NCBI GenBank assembly: GCA_964036195.1
Contig: OZ038460.1
Location: 1,739,504 to 1,803,503, forward strand
DNA from: Sphaerolaimus hirsutus
Lineage: Eukaryota; Nematoda; Chromadorea; Monhysterida; Sphaerolaimidae
DNA length: 64,000 bases
Direction: 5' to 3'
Part shown: positions 22,609-33,344 of the stretch, piece after piece
Numbering within the stretch: the first letter of the stretch is position 1
Layout of the letters: every line of letters starts with the position of its first letter
Program-made: the position numbers and the translations under genes
Notes under the pieces: generated by a model
What the model was told of the DNA's origin: nothing
Seen by the model: the letters and a program-made list of their open reading frames with translations, nothing else
The model's database searches: none

Positions 22609-23495
22609 CATGGTCCGGCTGAAAAGTCCCCGGGCAGTGCTCGCCATTCGCGCTAGGGGTAAGCTACGGTCATAAAATTTTAACACTTTAATATATGAGG
22701 TGTTTTGAGTTTTCATCCAAAATTTTACCACTCTAGCTCCACCCACTGCGGAACTGTGGGTGTTACAATTTCGGTCATTTTGTACTGATGTACAAATGAT
22801 GCTCTAGCTCAATGCTGCTTTAAGTTGTGATCATGAAACTTTGGCTAGTGTAAGCCACCAGTGTTGGCAATGTGCCAGCCCTAACCAACATTAGCTATGA
22901 TATCATAAGCCCAGTCAATATTGTCATTACTGTCACTACTCTCACTACAGAATTCATCATTCACCACAAAAGTGGTTAATACAGGATGCATTTTGCATGC
23001 ACACTGCTGTTGAACACAGGTAATGAAACATAGGGAAATTTTTAAAATACATACATCACTAACTTACTGCACATTTCAAAATAACATTAAAATCACTGCA
23101 ATACAACATGATCTCAGATGATCACCAAAAACATCCATCACAGTTCCCACGTTTTTTGCACATCACCCTGATCTGCATATAAATTTTACCTTATCAGAAA
23201 TGATGTTGATAAGTGTTGAATATCATCAGCACATTGCCAACACTGGTGGCTTACACTAGCCAAAGTTTCATGATCACAACTTAAAGCAGCATTGAGCTAG
23301 AGCACCATTTGTACATCAGTACAAAATGACCAAAATTGTAACCCCCACAGTTCCGCAGTGGGTGGAGCTAGAGGGGTGAAATTTTGGGTGGAAACTCAAA
23401 ACACCTGATACATTAAAGTGCTAAAATTTTATGAACGTAACTTACCCCTAGCGCGAATGGCGAGTACTGCCCGGGGACTTTTCAGCCGGACCATG
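22609..23495. mobile_element. Long-inverted-repeat TA element, copy A only
   Basis: 887 bp, TA flanks, ends CATGGTCCGGCTGAAAAGTC. Arms of about 270 bp are near-perfect inverted copies, separated by a unique AT-rich core of about 340 bp. Block B lacks it. Mariner-like ends, no ORF. Confidence 0.8.
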
Positions 23496-23921
23496 TACAA
23501 TGCAGATCACACGTTAAAACCGATGATTGAGTAACGTTACGGAAGGGTTTATGTGTAAATATATACAGTTATATATGCCTATAAACACATATAAATCTAT
23601 GTAATTGTTTGATTTTTCTACGTCTGAGTATGGGGAATTTCCAAAAATTTCTGGCGAAATAATAGACCCCCCTCGAATGACCCCCCCCTGAAATTTTGCT
23701 GGCAAAATAAAAAAAACCTGGGGGTATTTCGAGGTAATACGGTATGTTGCAAATAATGGTATTTCATAAAAATTCTGACGAAATAATAACCCCACCTCGA
23801 AAAAGCCCTCCCATAATTAACCCCCAAAAAGATTTGCTGGTGAAAAAATAAAACCCCAGGTAAATTAAGTGATAGTTAAGTTTAGAGATGAAAATACTTC
23901 TCATCATTGTGAAAGGCGTAC

Positions 23922-23989
23922 CTGAAAAAAACTTTAGTCAAGCCAAACTTGAAGTCCATGTCGTTCAGCCCGAGCGCTTTGAACAGACA
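23922..23989 (-). CDS. MYO6: Myosin VI exon 17, copy A (converter end)
   Basis: A 68-nt exon encoding [20 protein letters not shown] then FF(R), residues 779-800. [11 protein letters not shown] closes the converter. Acceptor CCGTGCACAG, donor TTTCAG|GTACGC, phase 2. Confidence 0.93.
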
Positions 23990-24291
23990 CTGTGCACGGT
24001 AAAATTAATTGGTGCAAATATCTCGATACTTCTTCTCTGGATAACTTTTTTTTCAAGATTACCGATATCGATATCAATGTGTAGTTACTTGTCGCAAATT
24101 GACAAATTGCCATTTTCAAGCTGAATTATTTTGTCAAAACCCATATTTCTTCACACCAAATGACGTGCATTAGCTTTCAAATTTCTCTTTTGAATTCATC
24201 CCAAAAGACAAAAATATTAGCTACATTATTATCAACATTAAGAATCGACACTAATTAGAAAACCCTTCAATCAACACCCCAAATTTCCAAC

Positions 24292-24449
24292 CCTGCAAAA
24301 AAGTCTCGGGTCCAATCTCTTCAATCTTTCGTCGGGCATAGCCGCCGCATAGGTATCATAAAGTCGGGCAAAATTTGTCCGGCACGGGAAACCCGACTGC
24401 ATAAGCTTCACAGCGCTCAAAGTGCCCGAACAGCGTAATTGCGACAAAA
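24292..24449 (-). CDS. MYO6: Myosin VI exon 16, copy A (SH1/converter)
   Basis: Encodes (V)LSQLRCSGTLSAVKLMQSGF, then PCRTNFARLYDTYAAAMPDE and RLDPRLFCR, residues 726-778. QLRCSG contains the reactive SH1 cysteine region; the rest is converter, including the LDPRLFC block typical of class VI. Acceptor GTGCCCCAG, donor AGG|GTTGGA, phase 0. Confidence 0.93.
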
Positions 24450-24843
24450 CTGGGGCACTCCCAGACTCTGTCAAATATCCTGTCAAATGTCATGCAGTCA
24501 AGTGTCAAAAGTGAAATGTCATGCATAGGGTTGGAAAAAACGTGTTTTTTTAAATAAAACGTTGAAAAAAACATCGGCCAACCCTAGTCATGCAGTCAAG
24601 TGTAAAAAGTTAAATGTCATGCAGTCAAGTGTAAAAAGTTATGTAGAATGTTCTGGAGAATATAAAATGTCTCGAAAAGTGTCAAAAGTCATGTCATGTA
24701 ATGCCAAATTGTCATGTAAAACGCCCGTAAAATGCCAACCTAGTTTGCCATTTTCCACTGCATTTTCCATGGCTTTAGACACTTTGCATAACATTTAACA
24801 TTTGACATTTTACAGGGCATTTTACAGAGTCTGGGAGTGGCAC
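24450..24843 (-). other. Myosin intron 15, copy A, made of an inverted-repeat element
   Basis: Same structure as 3626-3902: sense ends GTGCCACTCCCAGACTCTGT and ACAGAGTCTGGGAGTGCCC plus CAG. It is longer because of extra TGTCATGCAGTCAAG repeats and a 61-bp MITE (24526-24586). Confidence 0.7.
24526..24586. mobile_element. hAT-like MITE, TAGGGTTGG family, 61-bp derivative, copy A only
   Basis: Only the hairpin termini remain (TAGGGTTGGAAAAAACG ... ACATCGGCCAACCCTA), yet the 8-bp duplication GTCATGCA is perfect. Sits inside intron 15. Confidence 0.88.
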
Positions 24844-24913
24844 CTGATGCGCCGTCGAAGTTCAATGGACGCATGTGCGAGTTCGGCTTGACGCAGCGGA
24901 TGAAGTGCACTTC
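24844..24913 (-). CDS. MYO6: Myosin VI exon 15, copy A
   Basis: A 70-nt exon encoding EVHFIRCVKPNSHMRPLNFD, then GAS, residues 703-725. (H)FIRC(V/I)KPN is the SH1-helix approach found in all myosins. The exon ends TCAG, directly abutting intron 15, whose two ends are inverted repeats. The copy A donor is GTGCCA; copy B has GTTCCA. Confidence 0.93.
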
Positions 24914-25100
24914 CTGGGAGCGATTTTAATTACGCAATTGAAAAGTGACGGAAAAGTGGTAAGTGGTAAATACAGTTATAAATATGTCTAAATTAAGTAC
25001 AAGTTATTTGTAATTGAGAATACTTGTCGCATATTGCACTTTGAACACTCTTCTGAGTTGACATTTTTGTTATCAAGTATAAAGCTGCGTAATTAGCACG

Positions 25101-25271
25101 AGAGCAGTCCCGCACCCTGTGAAGTGTAAAGTAAAGTGTCAAATGTCATGTAAAATGGCATATAAATTTGTCAAATGTGATGCAAAGTGGCAAAACTTCA
25201 GTAACAGTCTTTTCTTATATTTTAATGGACATTTCACAATTTGACACTTGACAGGGTGCTAGACTGCCCCC
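25101..25271. mobile_element. Fold-back element, GCAGTCCCGCACCCTGT family (copy A)
   Basis: Allelic counterpart of 4161-4332, present at the same site in intron 14. Confidence 0.6.
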
Positions 25272-25296
25272 TGAACAACCCCCACCCCCACCCCAC

Positions 25297-25530
25297 CGTA
25301 TTCTTCAATTTCTCCAAAAGCTCATTCAACTGCTTTCTAAACTTCGCCGCCAAACTCGGCGCGGCCAATTTTCTGCCGCCCTTTTTCGCTGGACTCCCCG
25401 CTGGACTCGCCGCGGCGGCAGAATTTGTGCAGTCGGCGTAGAGAAGTTTTATGAGAGGGGAGGCGGAGTCTATGAGGATTGCCGTGAGCCAGTCGTGCAG
25501 GGCGTCGTTGTTCTTGGACAGGAACGAGTG
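25297..25530 (-). CDS. MYO6: Myosin VI exon 14, copy A (loop 2)
   Basis: Encodes HSFLSKNNDALHDWLTAILI to NELLEKLKNT, residues 625-702. The middle (residues about 660-690: AAAASPAGSPAKKGGRKLAA) is the positively charged actin-binding loop 2, rich in Ala, Pro and Lys. The acceptor follows eleven C (fourteen in copy B). The donor ACG|GTGGGG is in phase 0. Confidence 0.92.
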
Positions 25531-25927
25531 CTGCGGGGGGGGGGGTACTTGGTTTGAGATGTTTTTTTGTTGTTTTTGTCGCGGCGATTTACCGTACATG
25601 TAAATTGACAAACAAAATACTACCATCACAGATATCAATGTAAGAATATACCTATCCTTGTAGTTAAATACGTAAAGTCTACCGTTACTGGCTGCATCTC
25701 TACCATATTGCACCTGAATGCAGTGCCAGAATCCAACGTTTCTTCCAATGTTTTTAGGCACGCTCTTTTCACTGTAGTAAATTTCAACAACAATTCTTTA
25801 CAGCACGAACATCCGAGTAAGTATGTCACTGCACACTTGACATCAAAATTTATACCATATCCCATCTAATGTAAAGACTAAAAAATAACTCCAGAAAGAA
25901 CATCAGAAATACAGAAGATTCTATCTG

Positions 25928-26203
25928 GGACCAGTTCCGCAAAATGAGAAGTGAGAGTGAAATGGCAAAGGCGAAGTGAAAGCGCAAAGGCGAAGTGAAA
26001 CGGCAAGTGAATTGGCAAAAGCGAAGTAAAAAAATAAAAAAGTAATTTCTCTTCGCGTTTGCCGTTTCACTTGCAAATTCACTTGCAATTTCAGTTCGCC
26101 TTTGCGCTTTTACTTCGCATTTGCCATTTCACTTCTCACTTCTCATTTCACTTCACATTTGCCATTTCACTTCTCACTTCTCATTTTGCGGAACTGGGCC
26201 CTG
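25928..26203. repeat. Fold-back element, unexpanded allele (copy A)
   Basis: Same site and ends as 4979-6472, with only a few units per arm. Confidence 0.85.
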
Positions 26204-26235
26204 GTCACATAGAAAAAATAACAAAATGTACACAC

Positions 26236-26323
26236 CACGGTGTAGCACACGGCGCCGGCGTAGTGCCTCACCACGAAGCCGTGCTGGTCGGGCATGCGGC
26301 GGTGCACTTTCAGCACGGACTTC
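26236..26323 (-). CDS. MYO6: Myosin VI exon 13, copy A
   Basis: Encodes (R)KSVLKVHRRMPDQHGFVVRH, then YAGAVCYTV, residues 595-624. YAGAVCY is the conserved strand of the upper/lower 50K domain. The donor was set at GTG|GTGTGT because this keeps the family's spacing to KNNDAL in exon 14. Confidence 0.92.
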
Positions 26324-26365
26324 CTGCGATCAGATGCAATTTCCCAATTTTCCAAATTACACTTA

Positions 26366-26653
26366 CCGTATTACCTCGAAATACACCCAGGGGGTTTATT
26401 ATTTAGCCAGCAAAATTTGAGGGGGGATAATTCGACGGGGGGTTTATTCGAGGGGGGGGGGTCATATATAACTGTATATACACATAAACCCTTCCCTAAC
26501 ATCACTCAATCATCAGTTTTAACGTGTGTTCTGCATTGTACAGATCAAAAACTGTGGTATTTGTCATGTACGTTCTCTTCATACTCAATTTTAGGGGGGT
26601 ATTTCGAGGGGGGGTTTATTCAAGGGGGAGGGGGTTAATTCGAGGTAATACGG
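26366..26653. mobile_element. TA-target MITE, copy A only
   Basis: TA-flanked CCGTATTACCTCGAAATACA...CGAGGTAATACGG. Block B has the empty site AATTACACTTAGGTAGTCC at about 6630. It lies in myosin intron 12, just upstream of exon 13. Confidence 0.85.
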
Positions 26654-26721
26654 TAGGTAGTCCAAAAATCGCCAATTTTTGCAATGCCCGACAATATACA
26701 GATAGAGTGCAAAAATGCACT

Positions 26722-26800
26722 ACCGGAAGCGGGAATCGAACCCGCGCCTCGTATAGAAAACGAGCGCCACAACTGCCGGACCACAGACCACAGTGGCGGC
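26722..26800 (-). repeat. tRNA-derived SINE head (copy A)
   Basis: On the minus strand, GTGGTCCGGCAGTTGTGG resembles a pol III A box, followed 35 nt later by the B box GGTTCGATTCC inside the stem GCGGG...CCCGC. The acceptor stem cannot pair, so this is not a functional tRNA. Followed by a tail matching TGCACTCTATCTGTAT. Counterpart at 6702-6781. Confidence 0.6.
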
Positions 26801-26907
26801 TGGGCTCTAGTCACTAGTAGGGGCTGATATGCTGCGACGGCAATGCCCTTAAACTTTACATCAAACAACCCGACAAAACCATTTGTCGGGCTAACCAAAC
26901 CCCTCAC

Positions 26908-27043
26908 CTAGGAACAGCCAGGCGGTTATGGGTCGCATTTGCCCGATGCGCCTCCGTGGCAAAATGGTCGGGTGAAGGGCGCGGCAATTTTGCCTCCTCG
27001 TCGAGCAGCGCCAAAAGCCCGCTGGGCATCCGCTCGAACAGAT
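26908..27043 (-). CDS. MYO6: Myosin VI exon 12, copy A
   Basis: Encodes (D)LFERMPSGLLALLDEEAKLP, then PSPDHFATEAHRANATHNRL, ending AVPR, residues 550-594. It aligns with the LLDEE...LP.PS..HF segment after the relay helix. Acceptor ATCACTCAG, donor CCTAG|GTGAGG, phase 2. Confidence 0.92.
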
Positions 27044-27642
27044 CTGAGTGATGTTTGGGGGGATTTTTGGGTTGAAGATAATCACGTTTTTGAATACTCC
27101 ACGGCAGATTTTTACTCTTTCCATTTAACGTGAACTTTGAGTAATGATAACATTATTGTTGATTACAGTGCGCGCACTTATTTTTATGCGCATCGCCACT
27201 CAAATAAGACTCCGCCCACTTTCGTGTAAATGCCCGCGAGGGCCGTCCGTCGAAAATTGCGGATTTATCGTCAGGCTCGCCTTTTTTGTGTGTGGGCTCA
27301 ATAAAGACAGTTAAATTTCTACATTTTCTTACATTTGACGCACGTAATATTAGCACTCTGTGCGTACGCTCGACCCACAATTCCCATTTTCAAGCGCGTG
27401 GTGGGCCTCGAAAAGTTGGTAAAAATCACAAGTTTGTATAGGGAAAACGACGCGCGTGGCCGAGCCAAATTCACGTGTGGTTTTAAGCTGTAGGCTGGCG
27501 CGAGTGCGCGGAGTAACAGTGGCACTTGGCTAGGTGCCAATACGCACAGGAATTTCTGCGCGCACTTTAGGTAGCGTGAATTTTATTCGAAATCGAAAAG
27601 AAACACAGCGCAACTTTTCTGTGTGCAACGACATAAACAAAC

Positions 27643-27807
27643 CAATGCAGTCTGCATTGTCATCGAATTGTATCGGGGCAACGTGCAAACCTTCAGCCTC
27701 GTACAAATTCTGCTCATTCCTCAAAATGCGCTCATTAAAAAACTGCTGCAACTTCTCGTTGCTGTAGTTGATGCAGAACTGCTCGAAGCTGTTGTCGACG
27801 AAAAATT
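27643..27807 (-). CDS. MYO6: Myosin VI exon 11, copy A (relay helix)
   Basis: Encodes (E)[28 protein letters not shown] and [16 protein letters not shown], residues 495-549. This is the relay helix that carries ATPase changes to the converter. Acceptor TCTCAG. The donor GTTTGT is weak, but the phase fits exon 12 (G|AT = Asp). Confidence 0.92.
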
Positions 27808-28114
27808 CTGAGACAAATTATGTGTGTGCTGTATATTTTTGAATAACACACCCACCGCTAATCAGAAAATACGTGTAAAATTACGGGACGGAAAAGTAGC
27901 CTATTCTTGAATGACCCCCCCCCCTCCTTCGGAAATTAAATAGCTGGACAGAATGGCAGAATTTATCGGGGGGTGTGGCGTACTTTGGTGCCCTCAAATG
28001 GCGCCATTCCATCACTAATCATTTGTATATTTGATGTTTTTGGAGGGGGGTCGCAGAGGTTCAATATATGGGGTTTTTCAAGCTTTAGAAGAAAAAAGGA
28101 GAAAAATCACTAAA

Positions 28115-28184
28115 CCCTTGTTTACCTCGATCCGGATGGTTGTGAATTTTTTTTAAACGTTTCGTTCACGCCCCCCTGTTAGAT
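28115..28184. mobile_element. Terminal fragment of the CCCTTGTTTACCTCGATCCGG element, copy A only
   Basis: About 70 bp matching the left end of 53317-54596 (through CGTTTCGTTCACGCCCCCCTG). Absent from block B. Confidence 0.6.
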
Positions 28185-28545
28185 TTAGATACATAAATAT
28201 GTAGATAGCTCTGGAGCGTTTGGGGGTTAACCCAACCCCCCTCCAACCTCCCATACTGAACCCCTGCAGTGCCCATGAAGACCAAGTGCTCAATTATGGG
28301 GGCCGTACCCGAGCACCAGGATTTACATTGGCACCGGACATTGTTACTTGTGCACCGGGTTTACTTGTGCACTGGTCCTGCGCCGAATTTACCGTACCGT
28401 ACCCTCTACCGTAATTATGGAAATTTACCGTACCGAACTGTCAATCGCAAGATTGAAGATTTACCGTATTCGGTGAAAACAAACCTTACCGCACCGTTTA
28501 CCGCCCTACCGCCGACAACTTGAAACCCCATTACCCCCCACCCAC

Positions 28546-28703
28546 CAAATCCGGCAATATCCAATACGCCAATGTAAGCGACGCTGTCCCCGGTGGGCAC
28601 GCTGGAGTTGATCAAGCCAACCACGTAATCGAACAGTCTCGAATAAATCGACTTCGCTAGGGCGTCGCGGGCCGCGCATGCTTCGTGTCGTTTCAGGGGT
28701 ACC
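28546..28703 (-). CDS. MYO6: Myosin VI exon 10, copy A (switch II)
   Basis: Encodes RVPLKRHEACAARDALAKSI, then SRLFDYVV and YIGVLDIAGF, residues 442-494. Acceptor is AATACCCAG, donor is GTGGGT in phase 1; the split codon G|AA completes DIAGFE. This is the nucleotide-sensing switch II region. Near-identical copy at 8584-8741. Confidence 0.93.
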
Positions 28704-29403
28704 CTGGGTATTTGGGTATTGGGTATTTGGAGTGGGTATACTTTTGGGGCGCAGTGAGTATTTGGAAGGGTTGATTCCAAAAATACATATCATGTTTAGA
28801 ATATTTCACAAAGAAATCGATTTTGAGAAATTATGTGTTGAAAGTTGAGGCAAGTAAATGTATGGCACGGTATTCTAAAGTTGGAAAAAAGTGATGCACA
28901 GTGAAATCAATTAAATTAAATCAATTTTTTTGCAGATTGTTACTTTTGCAACCATATTTTGAAAGCAGGTAAGCAGTTATGGACGCACACTATTAAAAGA
29001 AATTTTGTCTGGGTTGTATTTATTGGGCTTTCGGGAAAGTTTTTTTTCCGTTTACGGCTCGTCTTCCATTGTATCGGCCGGGGTTGTGACGTTTTTCCGG
29101 GGTGTGTAAGCTGGAATTACAGCTCCACATAATTTTCGAGAATAAAAATTTAAAAACTGTGAAATTGAATGCATAAAAGTGGATGTCTCCAACTTTATCT
29201 TCCCAACTGATTTTACACAGAAAATTTATTGAAAAATCGAAAGCTCCAGAAATGGTGGAATGAGCACGTTGAGTTCTGGACATTATTAAGAGATGAATTA
29301 GTACTGGATGCATTTTTATGAAATCAATTTCGATTTAAAATTAAATGTTTGTATAAATTCCAACTTATATACACCGGCTGAAGCCCCCGAGGATCGTCCA
29401 GGA

Positions 29404-29891
29404 CAGGGGTTTAGTAGGGGGGGGGGGGGGTTGGGGGGGGGGTTACCCCCCCCCCCAAATCCGCCAGCTATCTATCTATCCCGGACTCCCGCTCAGCTAT
29501 GTATCTATCCCGGAGGCAAAATTTTTGGCTACTACCCCCTAACCCCCCCCCCCCAAATCGTCCAGCTATCTATCTGAAGCAATTTTTGAACAAATTTCGC
29601 TTAAAATCGCTAATTTTCGTACCTTTTTATAGTTTTTCACCTTCAAAATCGCTAGTTCATGTTCATTATCGCCTATTTTGGCTATATATGTGCTTAAATA
29701 CTTATTTTTAGCTATTTTTCACCTACTTTTAGCGATTTTTCCCCCTTTTCTTCCTTCTATACCTCTGAAAACCCTATATATTGAACCCCCGCGAACCCCC
29801 CCCAGAAAATTTTTTAGCTATCTATCCCTCCGGAGGAGCGATTTGCTATCTATATGAACCCCCTCGGGGGTCCAAATCTACAAAACCCCTG
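29404..29891. mobile_element. hAT-like element, CAGGGG family (copy A)
   Basis: Counterpart of 9853-10337 with the same duplication; homopolymer lengths differ. Confidence 0.85.
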
Positions 29892-30361
29892 GTCCAGGAC
29901 GATCCAATGCGAGACGAAAAGGAAACGGAAAGAACTTTCCCGACAGCCCAATACTTCAATTGCTGTTTTCAAGGAAAAATTGCCGTTTTGACGGAAAAAT
30001 TGCTGTTTTCAAGGAAAATTGCTGTTTTCACGGAAAAATTGCTGTTTTCAAGGAAAATTGCTGTTTTCACGGAAAAATTCAAGGAAAAAATGCCGTTTTC
30101 AAGGAAAAATTTCAAAAAAGGGAGCTTTAATCAAAGTGGAATTGGTGGTCAGTAGGTATTTATGTTGATTGTCAATTGCCTAGTTACCGTGGAATTTACA
30201 AATCAAATTGCATCGCACTGCATTACATTGCACGTGTTGCCAAACAGCATAGGCATCCCTATTTACATGTCTACAATTAAACCCATTTTCAAAATTTTGT
30301 AATTTGTTTATTTTTTATTTATTTTCCGATGTTTATAAGTATTTGTGTTTAGTAATGCATT

Positions 30362-30606
30362 GGCCCTACACACACTAGTTTTCACCGTGACTTGTGTGAA
30401 AACTGAAATGGCCACATGGCGACATCCAGCATACTCTTATTGTATGCTATACTTGTTTTAGTTTTAAAATTTTCAAATTTTTACTTCCATTAATTTAAAT
30501 TCACATTAAAATAAAAATCAATCATTCAACCGTGTTGATTAATCTGCACTTGAAAAAAAAATCAGTTTTCCCACGAAGTCACGGTGAAAACTAGTGTGTG
30601 TGGGCA
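30362..30606. mobile_element. MITE related to the GGGCCCACACAC family, copy A only
   Basis: GGCCCTACACACACTAGTTTTCACCG ... CACGGTGAAAACTAGTGTGTGTGGGCA. Block B at about 11728 has the empty site TAATGCAATGATG. Sub-terminal sequence differs from the main family (TTTTCACCGTGAC instead of TTGACATCG). Confidence 0.7.
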
Positions 30607-30754
30607 CAATGATGTGGCGGTTTTTTCTGACCATTTCAACACGAGACATAAAAAGAGCCATACCGCTTTTACGTCACTGTGTCTATTTGTGTAAATATTA
30701 AGCTGGAACTGTTGTAAATATCATCACTGCACGCGGTTGTTTTGCTTTAATATA

Positions 30755-31026
30755 CCGTATTTGCTGGAATAATTCCCCCCTCTTCAATAATCTCCTGTTA
30801 AATCAGTGAGGAAAACATACCCCCCCCCCCACTCAGGCGTATGATAAATTTGTTGTGCCCAATTTGAACAAAAACGACATGTTATCGTGTTAATTAGGCA
30901 TATTTCGTGAAATAAGTTGATAGAAACATGCTTGAAATTTTTGACGCAATAAAAATCCCCCCTCCCTTGAAAAGACTGGTGAAAAAATAATATAATTGCC
31001 CCGGGGAGTGTTTCAAGCAAATGCTG
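30755..31026. mobile_element. TA-target MITE, shared site (copy A)
   Basis: Counterpart of 11873-12313 without the nested insertion. Confidence 0.65.
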
Positions 31027-32180
31027 TGAAAAATGGCGGTTTTCAAATGCAATTTACTCTCCCCCACCAATTAGGGCTCGCTTGTAAGTGTATAATAATT
31101 TGTAAATATTAAAATTGTCTACGGCGTTTAAAACCGATTCATTTTGAATTCACATGAGCACAATCAATAAATCAAAAAGACATATATAGAAGACTAATTT
31201 GCAACACATTTTCCTAGCGTAATTGAACTCAAAGTAATGTAAATAAATAATGTGTGTGAAGTGAATGGCGGGAATGAAATGATTATGTGAATGTGATATG
31301 TGGATAGATGTACACAAGCACAATGTAAATAGTGAAGAAATACTCGTAACACAATTCACTGAATAACTCATAATAACTGCAGTATTTAAGCTACTAATTA
31401 AATACACAAAAACAATTATGCACTGATCAACACACTTTTAATATAAAAGGAATGATTCAAAAGACCCATGGCGCATGGCACCAGTAATGTTTTTGAGACA
31501 CAACTCTCAATAAAGTTATAATCAAAAGCGCGACAGAAAATTAAATGGCACAGCTGCCAAAATCACATTTGGATGGCGGCTCGCCAAAAAAGTCACAACT
31601 TTGCCTACACAAAATAGTTTCCTACCAAAAAATTGGAAAACTCATATATCAGCTTTGTATGCACTTCAGTTAACTGGAAGAAGTCATTCCTTTTGTTCAA
31701 CAACAGAAGTTGACAGACACATGATTTTGGTAAACTCAAATCCGTTTAAATCTGATTTATGTGTCCTCCAATTTTTAGGAAATTTCGGTAGAAAACTAGC
31801 GTGTGTGAAGGGGATAAAAAACGAAGTTGCACAAGATTAATCATGAGATCATGATAGACCCTTCAAAAAAATATAATACTACACAAAAACATTGCCAGTG
31901 GGGCTAAAAAAACCCAAGTTTTCACCTATCTCAAGTAATTTTTTCTCAGAGAAATAAAAACATAAAATTGCTCAGCTGAATTTGAAATCGAAATCATAAA
32001 CATTTGAATGCAGTGAATGGCAATGGTTGATGACCATCATCTATGTTCAAACTTGATACGAACAAAAATCTGAATATTTTTTTTGTTGGAAGAAATACAC
32101 AAATTATCTTTAAAAAAATCGTTTTCTCAACTTGTACCAAGCTTGAACCTAGACACCAAAAAAAACAACCCAAAAATATA

Positions 32181-33054
32181 TCACAGCGCAGTGGGCACAC
32201 TAGCGCGCCGATCCAACGACGACACCGACGACAAAGTCACAGCCGCGTCGCTCAGCGGCGAGGCGGCGCCAGCCGACTGCGGCGGCTCCACTGGCAACAC
32301 AACAGCCGCGGTGTGGACGCGCAGCGGCGACGGCAACCCCCTGGCCCTGTGCTCGCCGCCGATGGACACCATGACGGGCAGGGCGAACGCGTGCTGCACC
32401 ACGTTCAAGTGCCGCAGCAGCACGGCCACGTCGTCGGTGCTGAAGCTGGACGTGCTCTCGCCGCCGCCGCCCGCCGTCTGGCCCGACAGTCGCGTCAGCA
32501 GCTGGCCCGACACGCGGCGCATCCGCGCGCGCAGCGTGTCGCCCGCGTCTACGGTCCTGGCGGCCGCCTCCTTGGCCAGGCGACGGGCGAGCGCCTTCAA
32601 GTGCCGCTCGGTGAGCAGCGCGAGCAGCGGCGACACGACGCAGTGCAGCAGCAGGAACGGCTCGCCGCACCGGCCGAGCATGCGCCAGTGCGGCAGCAGC
32701 GCCGACAGGGGCCACGCGGGCGCCACCAGGAGCGCGCACGCGACCGCCTTGAGCAGCACGTACACGACGGCCTTGAGCAGCTTGCGACGCATGCACCGGC
32801 GCTGCTTGTCCGACAGCACGCGGTTGCCCAGCGCCAGCGCGTCGTTGAGCAGCCGCCGCTGCTGCCTGTACACGATGCCGAACACCAGGCCGCACAGGGT
32901 CACCGACACCAGCACCGGCGCCGTCACCAGCGCCATCATGCACGCCAGCAAGCGCAAGCTCAGCTCGCTCGGCTCGGAGTCCCACAGCAGGGTGATGAGT
33001 AGGTCGGTGGCGGCTAGGCACGATGATAGTAAGCCGATGCAGGCAGCTAGCAAC
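32181..33054 (-). CDS. Orphan rhodopsin-like 7TM receptor, exon 2, copy A
   Basis: Residues 131-421: TM4 (about 132-155), TM5 (about 162-193), a basic third loop (RQQRRLL...KQRRCMRRK), TM6 (about 223-252, with the class A proline in LLVAPAWPL) and TM7 (about 261-279). TM7 has SPLLAL in place of NPxxY. A long Ser/Ala/Gly-rich C-tail ends VPTAL and then TGA. Acceptor is GTGTCGCAG. Third codon positions are very GC-rich, unlike the AT-rich surroundings, which creates long shadow ORFs on the other strand. Confidence 0.75.
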
Positions 33055-33118
33055 CTGCGACACAAATGCACGTCACTGAGAATTCACTGTGACAAAAAGG
33101 CTATCACAAAGTGACAAA

Positions 33119-33324
33119 GGGCCCACACACACTAGTCGACATCGTTGGATGTCAACTAATTACCTAACACAAAAAAATTGAAGCAGCGCGCTTAACGGAA
33201 AAAATGTAAATTATGTGACGATATAAAATTAACCATGCTCTATATCACATAAGAAAGTTGAAATTACATATTTAACCAAATTTAGTTGATACGAATTTTG
33301 ATGTCAACTAGCGTGTATAAGGCC
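33119..33324. mobile_element. MITE, GGGCCCACACAC family, in the receptor intron (copy A)
   Basis: Same insertion as 16295-16500. Confidence 0.7.
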
Positions 33325-33344
33325 AAAGTGACACCGGAACACAC

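Noticed and set aside
26722-26800. Functional tRNA gene
   Set aside because: Good T-arm and B box, but the 5' acceptor half does not pair with the 3' half and the anticodon arm is irregular; read as a SINE.
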